Assembly (NCBI RefSeq): GCF_036227405.1
Contig: NZ_CP109473.1
Span: 2,108,001 to 2,172,000 of the forward strand
Direction of reading: 5' to 3'
DNA: 64,000 nucleotides
Source of the DNA: Streptomyces sp. NBC_01460
GTDB lineage: Bacteria; Actinomycetota; Actinomycetes; Streptomycetales; Streptomycetaceae
Position 1 is the first letter of the stretch; each line of letters starts with the position of its first letter. The notes beneath the pieces are model-generated. The model worked only from the letters and a program-made list of their open reading frames with translations. It did no database searches and was not told the origin of the DNA. Below are positions 54,302-64,000 of this stretch, piece after piece. The translations under genes and the position numbers were made by a program.

Positions 54302-57300
54302 ATGACATCGCCGCAGTACCGCCAGGTACCCGCCCAGGTCGACCTGCCCGCCCTCGAGCACGCCGTGCTCGACTTCTGGCGCGACAACAAGGTCTTCACC
54401 AAGAGCCTCGAACAGTCCGAGGGCCGCCCCGAGTGGGTCTTCTACGAGGGTCCGCCGACCGCCAACGGCATGCCCGGGGCCCACCACATCGAGGCCCGCG
54501 TCTTCAAGGACGTCTTCCCGCGCTTCCGCACCATGCAGGGCTACCACGTGGGCCGCAAGGCCGGCTGGGACTGCCACGGGCTGCCGGTCGAGCTCGCGGT
54601 GGAGAAGGAGCTGGGCTTCAACGGCAAGAAGGACATCGAGGCGTACGGCATCGCCGAGTTCAACGCCAGGTGCCGTGAGTCCGTGACCCGTCACACCGAC
54701 GCGTTCACCGAGCTCACGACCCGTATGGGGTACTGGGTCGACCTCGACGACGCCTACCGCACGATGGACCCGGAGTACGTCGACTCCGTGTGGTGGTCGC
54801 TGAAGGAGATCTTCAACAAGGACCTGCTGGTCCAGGACCACCGCGTCGCCCCCTGGTGCCCCCGCTGCGGCACCGGCCTCTCGGACCACGAGCTCGCCCA
54901 GGGCTACGAGACGGTCGTCGACCCCTCGGTCTTCGTACGCTTCCCCCTGACGAGCGGACCGCTGGCCGGCGAGGCCGCGCTGCTCGTCTGGACGACGACC
55001 CCCTGGACCCTCGTGTCCAACACCGCCGTCGCCGCGCACCCCGACGTCGACTACGTGGTCGCGACGGACGGCGTGGAGAAGCTCGTCGTGGCCCGGCCGC
55101 TGGTCGGGAAGGCCCTCGGCGAGGGCTGGGAGCTCACCGGTGAGACCTTCACCGGCCGTGAGATGGAACGCTGGACGTACGAGCGCCCCTTCCAGCTCGT
55201 CGAGTTCCCGAGCGAGGCGCACTTCGTCGTCAACGCCGAGTACGTCACGACCGAGGACGGCACGGGTCTGGTCCACCAGTCCCCCGCGTTCGGCGCCGAC
55301 GACCTCCTGGTCTGCAAGGCGTACAACCTGCCGGTGGTGAACCCGGTCCGCCCCGACGGCACCTTCGAGGAGGACCTCCCGCTGGTCGGCGGCGTCTTCT
55401 TCAAGAAGGCCGACGAGGCCCTCACCGAGGACCTGGACGCGCGCGGCAAGCTCTTCCGCCACGTCCCGTACGAGCACAGCTACCCGCACTGCTGGCGCTG
55501 CCACACGGCCCTGCTGTACTACGCGCAGCCGTCCTGGTACATCCGCACCACCGCGGTCAAGGACCGGCTCCTCCAGGAGAACGAGAAGACCAACTGGTTC
55601 CCGGAGTCGGTCAAGAACGGCCGCTTCGGTGACTGGCTGAACAACAACGTCGACTGGGCGCTGTCGCGCAACCGCTACTGGGGCACCCCGCTGCCCATCT
55701 GGCGCTGCGAGGACGGCCACCTGACCTGTGTCGGCTCCCGCGCCGAGCTCTCCGAGCTGACCGGCCGCGACCAGTCGGAGCTGGACCCGCACCGTCCGTT
55801 CATCGACGAGATCACGTTCACCTGCTCGCACGAGAGCTGCCAACTGGAGGCGTACCGCGTCCCGGAGGTCATCGACGCCTGGTACGACTCGGGTTCGATG
55901 CCGTTCGCGCAGTGGGGCTACCCGTACAAGAACAAGGAGATCTTCGAGAGCCGCTACCCGGCGCAGTTCATCTCCGAGGCGATCGACCAGACCCGGGGCT
56001 GGTTCTACACCCTCATGGCGGTCGGGACGCTGGTCTTCGACAAGTCGTCGTACGAGAACGTGGTCTGCCTGGGCCACATCCTCGCCGAGGACGGCCGGAA
56101 GATGTCCAAGCACCTGGGCAACATCCTCCAGCCGATCCCGCTGATGGACCAGCACGGTGCCGACGCGGTGCGCTGGTTCATGGCGGCGGGCGGCTCCCCG
56201 TGGGCGGCACGCCGCGTGGGCCACGGGACGATCCAGGAGGTCGTCCGCAAGACGCTCCTCACGTACTGGAACACGGTGGCCTTCCAGGCCCTCTACGCCC
56301 GTACGTCGAACTGGGCACCGTCGGCGGCCGATCCGGCACCCGCCGACCGCACGGTCCTGGACCGCTGGCTGCTGAGCGAGCTCGGCACCCTGGTGGAGGA
56401 GGTCACCGCCGCGCTGGAGGGTTACGACACCCAGCGCGCCGGCAAGCTGCTCTCCGCGTTCGTCGACGACCTGTCCAACTGGTACGTCCGTCGCTCGCGC
56501 CGCCGCTTCTGGCAGGGCGACAAGGCGGCGCTGCGCACGCTGCACGAGGTCGTGGAGACGGTCACCCGGCTGATGGCCCCGCTGACCCCGTTCATCACCG
56601 AGCGGGTCTGGCAGGACCTGATCGTGCCCGTCGCCCCGGACGCCCCGGAGTCGGTGCACCTGTCGTCCTGGCCGAAGGCGGACCCGGCGTCGATCGACCC
56701 CGCGCTCTCCTCGCAGATGGCACTCGTACGCCGCCTCGTGGAGCTCGGACGGGCCACGCGCGCCGAGTCGGGGGTCAAGACCCGCCAGCCGCTGTCGCGC
56801 GCCCTGGTCGCGGCCACGGGCTTCGAGACGCTCACGCCGGAGCTGCGCGCCCAGATCACCGAGGAGCTCAACGTCTCCTCCCTGGCCTCGCTCTCCGAGG
56901 TCGGCGGCTCGCTGGTCGACACCACGGCCAAGGCGAACTTCCGCGCGCTGGGCAAGCGGTTCGGCAAGGGCGTCCAGGCGGTGGCCAAGGCCGTCGCGAA
57001 CGCCGACGCGGCGGCGCTGTCGCTGGCCCTGCGTGAGGGCACGGCCGCGGTCGAGGTCGACGGCGAACAGATCACCCTCGCCCCCGACGAGGTCATCATC
57101 ACGGAGACCCCGCGGGAAGGGTGGTCGGTGGCGTCCGACTCGGGCGCGACGGTCGCCCTGGACCTGGAGATCACCCCGGAGCTGCGGGCCGCGGGACTGG
57201 CCCGTGACGCGATCCGGCTGATCCAGGAGGCGCGCAAGAACAGCGGACTGGACGTGGCGGACCGGATCGCGGTCCGCTGGACGTCGGCCTCCGCGGAGAC

Positions 57301-57451
57301 GGCCGAGGCCCTGACCGCGCACGCGACGCTGATCGCGGACGAGGTCCTGGCCCTGGACTACGCGCAGGGTGAGGCGGACGACACGTACGGCGCCCCGTTC
57401 GAGGACGAGGGCCTGGCCCTCACGTTCCGCCTGCGCAGGACGACCACGTAA
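54302..57451 (+). CDS. ileS: Isoleucyl-tRNA synthetase
   Basis: A 1049-aa class I aminoacyl-tRNA synthetase. The HIGH motif reads GMPGAHH at residues 56-62 (actinobacterial variant), KMSKS reads KMSKH at 600-604, and the editing domain lies between (about residues 190-400, TTTPWTLVSNTAV). The anticodon-binding region and C-terminal extension follow. Its length fits the longer, eukaryote-like type of IleS. GGAGGAAG lies before the ATG at 54302 and is controlled by the T-box leader. A strong terminator follows. Confidence 0.97.
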   Translation: MTSPQYRQVPAQVDLPALEHAVLDFWRDNKVFTKSLEQSEGRPEWVFYEGPPTANGMPGAHHIEARVFKDVFPRFRTMQGYHVGRKAGWDCHGLPVELAVEKELGFNGKKDIEAYGIAEFNARCRESVTRHTDAFTELTTRMGYWVDLDDAYRTMDPEYVDSVWWSLKEIFNKDLLVQDHRVAPWCPRCGTGLSDHELAQGYETVVDPSVFVRFPLTSGPLAGEAALLVWTTTPWTLVSNTAVAAHPDVDYVVATDGVEKLVVARPLVGKALGEGWELTGETFTGREMERWTYERPFQLVEFPSEAHFVVNAEYVTTEDGTGLVHQSPAFGADDLLVCKAYNLPVVNPVRPDGTFEEDLPLVGGVFFKKADEALTEDLDARGKLFRHVPYEHSYPHCWRCHTALLYYAQPSWYIRTTAVKDRLLQENEKTNWFPESVKNGRFGDWLNNNVDWALSRNRYWGTPLPIWRCEDGHLTCVGSRAELSELTGRDQSELDPHRPFIDEITFTCSHESCQLEAYRVPEVIDAWYDSGSMPFAQWGYPYKNKEIFESRYPAQFISEAIDQTRGWFYTLMAVGTLVFDKSSYENVVCLGHILAEDGRKMSKHLGNILQPIPLMDQHGADAVRWFMAAGGSPWAARRVGHGTIQEVVRKTLLTYWNTVAFQALYARTSNWAPSAADPAPADRTVLDRWLLSELGTLVEEVTAALEGYDTQRAGKLLSAFVDDLSNWYVRRSRRRFWQGDKAALRTLHEVVETVTRLMAPLTPFITERVWQDLIVPVAPDAPESVHLSSWPKADPASIDPALSSQMALVRRLVELGRATRAESGVKTRQPLSRALVAATGFETLTPELRAQITEELNVSSLASLSEVGGSLVDTTAKANFRALGKRFGKGVQAVAKAVANADAAALSLALREGTAAVEVDGEQITLAPDEVIITETPREGWSVASDSGATVALDLEITPELRAAGLARDAIRLIQEARKNSGLDVADRIAVRWTSASAETAEALTAHATLIADEVLALDYAQGEADDTYGAPFEDEGLALTFRLRRTTT

Positions 57452-57463
57452 CCAGCACGCCCC

Positions 57464-57498
57464 AGGGCCCCTCCGGCAGAACCTGCCGGAGGGGCCCT
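57464..57498 (+). terminator. ileS terminator
   Basis: A 16-bp perfect stem (AGGGCCCCTCCGGCAG with CTGCCGGAGGGGCCCT, loop AAC) followed by TT starts 12 nt after the stop codon. Confidence 0.85.
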
Positions 57499-57573
57499 TT
57501 CCGTCTACGCACGACACGCCGTCCCCTGCCCCCCTTCCGGCAGCCCCGCCCAAGCCTTTCCGGCGATGGCTTT

Positions 57574-57830
57574 CTAGCCCCTCCGGCGATCGAGTAGCAG
57601 GGCCCGGGGCAGAGCCCCCATCCCGGCCCCCTTTCAAGCCCCTCCGGCGATCAAGGAGCGGGGTCCGGGGCGGAGCCCCCCAGCTCGCCCCGCTCCTCAA
57701 GCCCCTCCGGCGATCCAGGAGCAGGGCCCGGGGCAGAGCCCTCACCCCGGCCCCCTTTCAAGCCCCTCCGGCGATTGAGGAGCGGGGTCCGGGGCGGAGC
57801 CCCGGTTACGGGAAGGGGCGGGGAGGGGAT
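57574..57830. repeat. Tandem 61-63-bp repeat array with shared GGGGTCCGGGGCGG module
   Basis: Four copies start near 57576, 57637, 57700 and 57761. Each contains AGCCCCTCCGGCGAT, a variable NNAGGAGC, and the module GGGGTCCGGGGCGGAGCCCC or its variant. The last copy continues into GGTTACGGGAAGGGGCGGG, matching the end of the array at 33664-34050. The array fills most of the 500-nt space between the convergent ileS and divIVA genes; no gene is seen. Confidence 0.88.
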
Positions 57831-57871
57831 CAGCCACGCGCAGCGGCCCCGCCCCGCCGCGAACCGGGCAC

Positions 57872-57918
57872 GGCAGAGGGCCGGGCCCCGGGGAAACCCC
57901 GGGGCCCGGCCCTCTGCC
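57872..57918. terminator. Very long perfect hairpin after divIVA
   Basis: A perfect 22-bp stem runs from 57872 to 57918 with loop AAA (arms start GGCAGAGGGCCGGG and end CCCGGCCCTCTGCC). It lies 36 nt after the divIVA stop and near the repeat array. It is likely a strong terminator for divIVA and may insulate ileS. Confidence 0.85.
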
Positions 57919-57953
57919 TGCCGACGGCTACGCGCTCTGCGAGCGCGAACCGA

Positions 57954-59126
<1,173 letters not shown>

Positions 59127-59175
59127 CTCTTCTTCACCTCTACGTAGTCGTCGGCAGTCGGCAAGACCGTATCGT

Positions 59176-59472
59176 TCACACGCTGCTCGCTAGCTTGCCC
59201 ACAAGGCTGAGCAGAATGTAGACGATGATCATCAGAACGAAGAAGGACAGGTCAAGTGCCACGCCCCCGAGACGCAACGGCGGTATGAACCGCCGCAGAA
59301 GCTTCAGTGGTGGATCCGTGACAGTGTAAGTGCCCTCGAGAACGACCACCATCGCCTTGCCTGGCTGCCATGAACGTGCGAACTGGAAGACATAGTCCAT
59401 GACCAGCCGGAAGATCAGCACGATGAGGAAACACATCAGCGCGATATAGACCACATCCAGTGCGACGCCCAT
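59176..59472 (-). CDS. YggT family membrane protein
   Basis: A 98-aa protein with two or three membrane segments ([44 protein letters not shown]) and the YggT motif [15 protein letters not shown]. Found near sepF and divIVA in many actinobacteria and firmicutes. The exact function is unknown; a supporting role in septum or polar assembly is inferred. Confidence 0.92.
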   Translation of the reverse strand: MGVALDVVYIALMCFLIVLIFRLVMDYVFQFARSWQPGKAMVVVLEGTYTVTDPPLKLLRRFIPPLRLGGVALDLSFFVLMIIVYILLSLVGKLASSV

Positions 59473-59541
59473 GTCCCGCGTTTCCCTCTCCCCTGGCTCT
59501 CGTAGCCCCCGGCCTCCCGGCCGGGTTTGTTCCCGGTGTTC

Positions 59542-60153
59542 TCAGCTCTGGTTGAAGAACCCGCCCTCTGCGATGCGGGCCTTGTCCTCCGCCGTGACAT
59601 CGACGTTAGCAGGCGACAACAGGAACACCTTCTGCGTCACACGCTCAATGCTGCCATGGAGGCCGAAGACGAGTCCCGCGGCAAAGTCGACAAGTCGCTT
59701 CGCGTCCGTGTCGTCCATCTCCGTGAGGTTCATGATCACCGGAGTGCCCTCGCGGAAGTGTTCCCCGATGGTACGGGCCTCGTTGTAGGTCCTGGGGTGC
59801 AGCGTGGTGATCCGGTAGGGCTCCCGCTCGGACACGACCTTGGGCATGATCACCGGTGCGTTCTTCTCCATGTTCGGGCGGTCAGGTGTGATGGATGCCA
59901 CGGGTGCGATTCGGGCGGGTCGTCCGCTTTCCGCCGGGAGCTGAACCGGCTCCCGCGGAGCGGGGGGCTGCACCGCTCGCACCGGTTCGTCCCGTTCCCG
60001 CTCCACCGGATGCACGGGCTGGTGCCGCCGCCGGTCGCGCTCGGGCTCCGGCTCGGGTTCGAATTCGTCGTCGGGGTCGAACCCCGGACCGTCGTACCCA
60101 TCGTCCTCCACGAGGCCGAGGTAGACCGCCATCTTGCGCATCGCGCCGGCCAT
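59542..60153 (-). CDS. sepF: Cell division protein SepF
   Basis: SepF anchors FtsZ filaments to the membrane. The 203-aa protein has an N-terminal amphipathic helix ([20 protein letters not shown]), a disordered acidic/Arg-Pro linker and the C-terminal SepF domain (residues about 110-203, [53 protein letters not shown]). The ATG at 60153 follows GGAGG by 9 nt. Actinobacteria lack FtsA, so SepF is the main membrane tether. Confidence 0.95.
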   Translation of the reverse strand: MAGAMRKMAVYLGLVEDDGYDGPGFDPDDEFEPEPEPERDRRRHQPVHPVERERDEPVRAVQPPAPREPVQLPAESGRPARIAPVASITPDRPNMEKNAPVIMPKVVSEREPYRITTLHPRTYNEARTIGEHFREGTPVIMNLTEMDDTDAKRLVDFAAGLVFGLHGSIERVTQKVFLLSPANVDVTAEDKARIAEGGFFNQS

Positions 60154-60280
60154 GCTCCGAGTCCTCCGCTCTGTGGTGGATCGGCATTCGTGTCACCAAG
60201 TGCCCGAGATCCACTCCGGCCCACCCGCGTCACGCGGGAATGACCATATTTTCTGCTGTGGTCCGACTTGCTTCGCGACG

Positions 60281-61000
60281 TTACCCGAGCCGGGGTCGGA
60301 CTCCGAGTACCGCCGTACCGACGCGTACATGTGTCGCTCCGGCCGCAACCGCGTCCTCGAGATCCGCGCTCATCCCAGCAGAGACCATGTTCGCAGCCGG
60401 ATGGTTCCCGCGCAGGCGGGATGAGATTTCCATCAGGCGGTCGAACGCGGCCCGTTGCCGGCCGGCGTAGGGGCCGGCGAGCGGGGCGACGGTCATCAGG
60501 CCCTGGAGCGTGAGCCCCTCGGCCGATTCCACCGCCGCGGCCAACTCCTCGATCGCGTCCGGTGCGACGCCGCCCCGGTCACCTCGTTCGCCGCTCTCCG
60601 CGTCGAGGGCGACCTGGATGAGGCAGCCGAGCTCACGCCCGTCCCTGACCGCCGCCGCCGACAGGGCCGTGACCAGCTTCACCCGGTCCACGGACTGCAC
60701 CACATCGGCATAACCGGTCACGGAGCGGACCTTGTTGGTCTGCAACTGCCCGACAAAGTGCCACGTGAGCGACAGATCCGCACATGCCGTGGCTTTCGGC
60801 GCCGCGTCCTGGTCACGGTTCTCCGCGACGTGACGCACACCGAGTCCGTGAAGAATGCGCACGTCGCTCGCGGGGTAGGTCTTGGTGACCACGATGAGGG
60901 TCACTTCTTCGCGCTTGCGGCCGGCCGAGAGACAGGCGGAGGCAATGCGTTCCTCCACCTGTGCCAGGTTCGCCGCGAGTTGAGCCTTGCGATCCGTCAT
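60281..61000 (-). CDS. YggS/PROSC family PLP-binding protein
   Basis: A 239-aa PLP-homeostasis protein with PLP lysine at K40 (LIVVTKTYPASD) in an alanine-racemase-like barrel, and GLTLQGLMTVAPL, MVSAGMSADLEDAVAAGAT and HVRVGTAVLG. It has no known direct catalysis. The start is ATG at 61000, 6 nt after pgeF. It lies in the conserved division cluster. Confidence 0.95.
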   Translation of the reverse strand: MTDRKAQLAANLAQVEERIASACLSAGRKREEVTLIVVTKTYPASDVRILHGLGVRHVAENRDQDAAPKATACADLSLTWHFVGQLQTNKVRSVTGYADVVQSVDRVKLVTALSAAAVRDGRELGCLIQVALDAESGERGDRGGVAPDAIEELAAAVESAEGLTLQGLMTVAPLAGPYAGRQRAAFDRLMEISSRLRGNHPAANMVSAGMSADLEDAVAAGATHVRVGTAVLGVRPRLG

Positions 61001-61006
61001 GCCCTA

Positions 61007-61768
61007 TCAGTCCAACCAGACATATCCGGCGAGCCGCCCCGTGGTGCGGTCGCGGCGGTAGGAGAAGTGGTCGCCCGATTCCAGGGTGCAGAACGGCGAG
61101 CTGTGCCGGTCGCCGACGCCGAGCTGCTCCAGCTGGGCGTGGACTCCGGCCGTGACGTCCACCGCGGGTGTGCCCCAGCTGGTCTCCGACCAGGAGGCCG
61201 GGACGACCTCGGCGACCTCCGCGCGCATCTGCTCCGGAACCTCGTAGCACCGCCCGCAGACGGCCGGTCCGGTGTGCGCGACGATCCGGGACGGTTCGGC
61301 ACCGAGTGTGATCATGGCCTCGACCGCGGCGGGAACGACCCCCGCGACCAGACCGGGCCGCCCGGCATGGGCGGCGGCGGCCACACCGGCCACCGGATCG
61401 GCGAGCAGCACGGGGGTGCAGTCCGCGGTGAGTACCGCGAGCGGGAGTCCCCGCCGCGCCGTCACCACGGCGTCCACGGCAGGAATGCCCGAGGGGGTGG
61501 ACGCGTCGGCCCAGGGGCCGTCGACCACGGCGACGTCGCGCCCGTGCACCTGGTTCATCCAGACCACGCGGGCCGGGTCGAGACCGAGGGAACGGGCCGC
61601 GCGCGCACGGTTCGTGCCGACGGCGGCGGGGTCGTCACCGACCGCGCCGCCGAGGTTGAGCTCCTCGTACGGAACGGCGCTCACTCCGCCCCACCTGTCG
61701 GTGAAGGCGAAGTGGGCGCCGCCCGCCGAAGACTCCGCGGCTCGCGCCGCGTGCTGCGGACCTATCAC
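61007..61768 (-). CDS. pgeF: Peptidoglycan editing factor PgeF (YfiH family)
   Basis: A 253-aa Cu/Zn-dependent amidase-like enzyme that removes mis-incorporated L-Ser from peptidoglycan precursors and is related to laccase-like YfiH proteins. The metal ligands lie in [24 protein letters not shown] and [13 protein letters not shown]. The GTG at 61768 overlaps the ftsZ stop by 4 nt (GTGA). Confidence 0.93.
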   Translation of the reverse strand: MIGPQHAARAAESSAGGAHFAFTDRWGGVSAVPYEELNLGGAVGDDPAAVGTNRARAARSLGLDPARVVWMNQVHGRDVAVVDGPWADASTPSGIPAVDAVVTARRGLPLAVLTADCTPVLLADPVAGVAAAAHAGRPGLVAGVVPAAVEAMITLGAEPSRIVAHTGPAVCGRCYEVPEQMRAEVAEVVPASWSETSWGTPAVDVTAGVHAQLEQLGVGDRHSSPFCTLESGDHFSYRRDRTTGRLAGYVWLD

Positions 61769-62979
61769 TTCAAGAAGTCCGGTACGTCCAGCTCTTCGGC
61801 CTGGTTGTCCTGGTAGGGACGGGCCGTCGGGACGTGCGGCGGGGAGACCTGCGGCAGCGAGGTCTCGTTGGCCGCCGGCGCCGGCTCGGCCTGCGCCGGG
61901 GACTCCTCGCGCGGGGGCACGGAGCCCAGTCCACCGGTCTGACGGGCGGGCTCCGCGTTCCGGGCCGGCGGGGCCGGCTCCTCACGCTTGCCGGCGCCCG
62001 CCCCGAGGACGTTCTCCCGGCGGGCCGGCGGCTGTCCCCCGTCGAAGCCCGCGGCGATGACGGTGACCCGCACCTCGTCGCCCAGGGCGTCGTCGATGAC
62101 CGCGCCGAAGATGATGTTCGCCTCCGGGTGGGCCGCCTCGCTCACCAGCTGCGCGGCCTCGTTGATCTCGAAGAGACCGAGGTCGCTGCCGCCGGAGATG
62201 GAGAGCAGGACACCACGCGCGCCGTCGATGGACGCCTCGAGGAGCGGCGAGGAGATCGCCATCTCCGCGGCGGCCACCGCGCGGTCGTCGCCGCGGGCGG
62301 AGCCGATGCCCATGAGCGCCGATCCGGCCTCGGACATGACCGACTTGACGTCGGCGAAGTCGAGGTTGATCAGGCCGGGGGTGGTGATGAGGTCGGTGAT
62401 GCCCTGGACACCCGAGAGCAGCACCTGGTCGGCCGACTTGAACGCGTCGAGCACGCTGACCTGGCGGTCCGAGATGGACAGCAGCCGGTCGTTGGGAATG
62501 ACGATGAGGGTGTCGACCTCTTCGCGGAGCTCGGCGATGCCGTCCTCCGCCTGGTTCGCGCGTCGCCGGCCCTCGAAGGTGAACGGGCGGGTGACCACAC
62601 CGATCGTCAGGGCGCCCAGCGAGCGGGCGATGTTGGCGACGACGGGTGCGCCGCCGGTGCCGGTGCCGCCGCCTTCTCCGGCGGTGACGAAGACCATGTC
62701 GGCCCCCTTGAGGACCTCCTCGATCTCCTCACGGTGGTCCTCTGCCGCCTTACGACCGACGGCCGGGTTCGCCCCGGCGCCGAGGCCACGGGTGAGTTCA
62801 CGGCCGACGTCGAGCTTGACGTCGGCGTCGCTCATCAACAGTGCTTGCGCATCGGTGTTGATCGCGATGAACTCGACGCCCTTGAGACCGACCTCGATCA
62901 TTCGGTTGATGGCATTGACACCACCGCCGCCGACACCGATGACCTTGATGACTGCGAGGTAGTTCTGCGGTGCTGCCAC
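61765..62979 (-). CDS. ftsZ: Cell division protein FtsZ
   Basis: The tubulin-like GTPase that builds the Z ring and, in Streptomyces, the sporulation-septum ladders. The 404-aa protein has the GGGTGTGG signature at 103-110, the T7 loop [11 protein letters not shown] for GTP hydrolysis, and the C-terminal LDVPDFLK that binds SepF/FtsW. The start is GTG at 62979 ([20 protein letters not shown]), with GAGAGG about 8 nt upstream. The leader is about 210 nt if transcription starts near 63190. Confidence 0.98.
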   Translation of the reverse strand: MAAPQNYLAVIKVIGVGGGGVNAINRMIEVGLKGVEFIAINTDAQALLMSDADVKLDVGRELTRGLGAGANPAVGRKAAEDHREEIEEVLKGADMVFVTAGEGGGTGTGGAPVVANIARSLGALTIGVVTRPFTFEGRRRANQAEDGIAELREEVDTLIVIPNDRLLSISDRQVSVLDAFKSADQVLLSGVQGITDLITTPGLINLDFADVKSVMSEAGSALMGIGSARGDDRAVAAAEMAISSPLLEASIDGARGVLLSISGGSDLGLFEINEAAQLVSEAAHPEANIIFGAVIDDALGDEVRVTVIAAGFDGGQPPARRENVLGAGAGKREEPAPPARNAEPARQTGGLGSVPPREESPAQAEPAPAANETSLPQVSPPHVPTARPYQDNQAEELDVPDFLK

Positions 62980-63074
62980 GTCGAAGGCCTCTCGCCTCGA
63001 GTTACGTGTCGTCGCTTCGCGGTAGTCCCGCCGCGACGACGGATGCCGATTGGGTCGGTCCGGACGCCGACCCA

Positions 63075-63099
63075 AACCCTAACGTTCAAGTTTAGGGTT
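63075..63099 (-). promoter_or_regulatory. AACCCTAA/TTAGGGTT hairpin in the ftsZ leader
   Basis: A perfect 8-bp inverted repeat (AACCCTAA, 9-nt spacer CGTTCAAGT, TTAGGGTT) lies about 96 nt upstream of the ftsZ start. It overlaps a -10-like TAGGGT on the minus strand (63081-63076) and may be both an RNA hairpin and a promoter/operator element. Confidence 0.5.
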
Positions 63100-63196
63100 A
63101 CCAGTGTGTCTGCTTCTTGGACTCTTCCGAACAGGACACTAAGTCGACAAGTGGCGCACGTTCAACGAACACGCCGAACCTCCCGTTTTTCTTTTC

Positions 63197-63227
63197 ACCC
63201 TATGTGATCACCCGTAGCGCTGACCAA
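63197..63227 (-). promoter_or_regulatory. Candidate ftsZ promoter with GTGATCAC palindrome
   Basis: On the minus strand TAGGGT (63202-63197) is preceded at 19 nt by TTGGTC, and the palindrome GTGATCAC (63204-63211) lies between the two. This fits a repressor-controlled promoter; BldD is known to bind ftsZ promoters and recognises GTGA/TCAC-type half sites, so it is a candidate, not an established site here. Confidence 0.4.
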
Positions 63228-63255
63228 CCAGGGGGCTGGCCAGGCCAAACGTGCG

Positions 63256-64000
63256 TCAACTCTTCGACGCCGCAGGGGCGGTGGGGGCACTCACGTCGAA
63301 GTGTCCCGCTTTGGGGGACGCTTTCATGAGAGCGGTGAGCACCCGCGCCTTCGCGGTCCCCTCCTCACTGCTGCCCCACATCACCGTGCGATCCCCTGTC
63401 AGTTCCAGGACGGTGGAGTCGTACGACGTGGTCCGCACGACCCGGGTCTGCCCCGCGATCCTCGCCGGGAGGTCCCCCGCGACGCGGACGGCCGCCCGCA
63501 CCAGACGGTCACCGCCGAAGCGGCGCAGGCTCGCGGACCGGTCGGGCGCCAGCTCCAGGAGCGGCACGTGCGGGGGCGCCTCGTCCACAGTGGCGAAGCG
63601 CACACCCTTCGCGTCCACTTCGACGAACTTCTCGCCCTTCTCCACCAGCAGGACCGGCTTTCGTTCGGTCACGTCGAGACTGACACCGTGCGGCCATGAC
63701 CGTACGACATCCACCGAGTCGATACGAGGCAGCTTGCGGCGCAACCGCTCGGCGATCGCGTCGGTGTCGACGGAGACGAGCGGCGATCCGACCGGGGCGG
63801 CCGCCGCGGCCTCCACCTCGCTCCGGGTCAGGACGCCGGTGCCGGTGGTCGTCACCCGCTCCAGCCTCAGCCAGGACGATCCGTAGAGCACCCATACGGT
63901 GGCGGCCGCGGTCAGCACGAGGCCAAGTGCGGCCAGGACCAGTCGGGTACGACCGGTCAGCCGTCGCCCCTCGGGGCCGATGTGCGGCGGGCGGGCCGGG
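63256..64000 (-). CDS. ftsQ: Cell division protein FtsQ (5' end outside window)
   Basis: The last 247 codons of a single-pass divisome protein. After a basic cytoplasmic segment (PARPPHIGPEGRRLTGRTR), one membrane helix (LVLAALGLVLTAAATVWVLY) leads to a POTRA domain (LERVTTTGTGVLTRSEVEAA) and the FtsQ beta domain. FtsQ stabilises FtsW/FtsI at septa. No start codon is seen before the edge, so the N-terminus lies outside. The ftsZ-ftsQ gap is 276 nt and holds the ftsZ promoter and leader. Confidence 0.93.
   Translation of the reverse strand, partial: PARPPHIGPEGRRLTGRTRLVLAALGLVLTAAATVWVLYGSSWLRLERVTTTGTGVLTRSEVEAAAAAPVGSPLVSVDTDAIAERLRRKLPRIDSVDVVRSWPHGVSLDVTERKPVLLVEKGEKFVEVDAKGVRFATVDEAPPHVPLLELAPDRSASLRRFGGDRLVRAAVRVAGDLPARIAGQTRVVRTTSYDSTVLELTGDRTVMWGSSEEGTAKARVLTALMKASPKAGHFDVSAPTAPAASKS

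Noticed and set aside
53741..57745. Long minus-strand frame opposite ileS
   Set aside because: Shadow frame; ileS motifs are all on the plus strand.

Overview
The window is high-GC actinobacterial chromosome, almost certainly Streptomyces. GTG starts are frequent, several probable promoters sit 6-8 nt before a start codon (leaderless mRNAs), a trpM gene is present, and the gene order from lgt through trp, his, dnaE, phoD and ileS to divIVA-sepF-ftsZ-ftsQ matches what I remember of the S. coelicolor core chromosome. No prophage, insertion sequence, CRISPR array, tRNA or rRNA was seen. Both edges cut genes: lgt on the left loses its 3' end and ftsQ on the right loses its 5' end.

Layout. 1-8513 (minus strand): hisI-trpE-three small membrane proteins-trpC-trpM-trpB-trpA-DsbA-like-lgt, linking tryptophan synthesis to histidine and lipoprotein genes. 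8598-17028: a TIGR03085 protein, a solute symporter, a PucR-type regulator, a large LuxR/ATPase regulator and an alpha/beta hydrolase. 17050-23400: a secretion block with a 1346-residue multidomain exoprotein (lysozyme-like plus SGNH-hydrolase regions) and two near-identical tandem lipase/polyester-hydrolase genes. 23588-29300: the compact operon hisD-hisC-hisB-(55-aa membrane protein)-hisH-priA-ridA-hisF, with 1-4 nt overlaps at most junctions. 29462-38591: a beta-helix-like membrane protein, a helical-repeat protein, a Lon-substrate-binding-domain protein, YbaK, an ABC exporter, a NYN-domain protein and a small Gln-rich protein. 38668-42204: dnaE. 42427-52870: DUF2252, a second DsbA-like protein, PhoD, a dienelactone-hydrolase-like protein, MscS, a Na+/H+ antiporter, GNAT, RluD and LspA. 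53014-64000: a DksA-type protein with a histone-like tail, a T-box-controlled ileS, and the divIVA-yggT-sepF-yggS-pgeF-ftsZ-ftsQ division cluster.

How the genes connect. No separate trpF is visible; the HisA-like protein has the residues of bifunctional PriA, so one isomerase probably serves both pathways, and trpE directly follows hisI. The clearest regulatory element is the translational T-box before ileS, whose two mutually exclusive hairpins can be read from sequence. Two convergent intergenic regions (33.66-34.05 kb and 57.57-57.83 kb) carry tandem repeats that share a module. The strongest candidates for new biology are the 1346-aa exoprotein, the recent tandem hydrolase duplication, the DksA/histone-tail fusion and the shared repeat family. 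I did not find a clearly new defence or mobile system.
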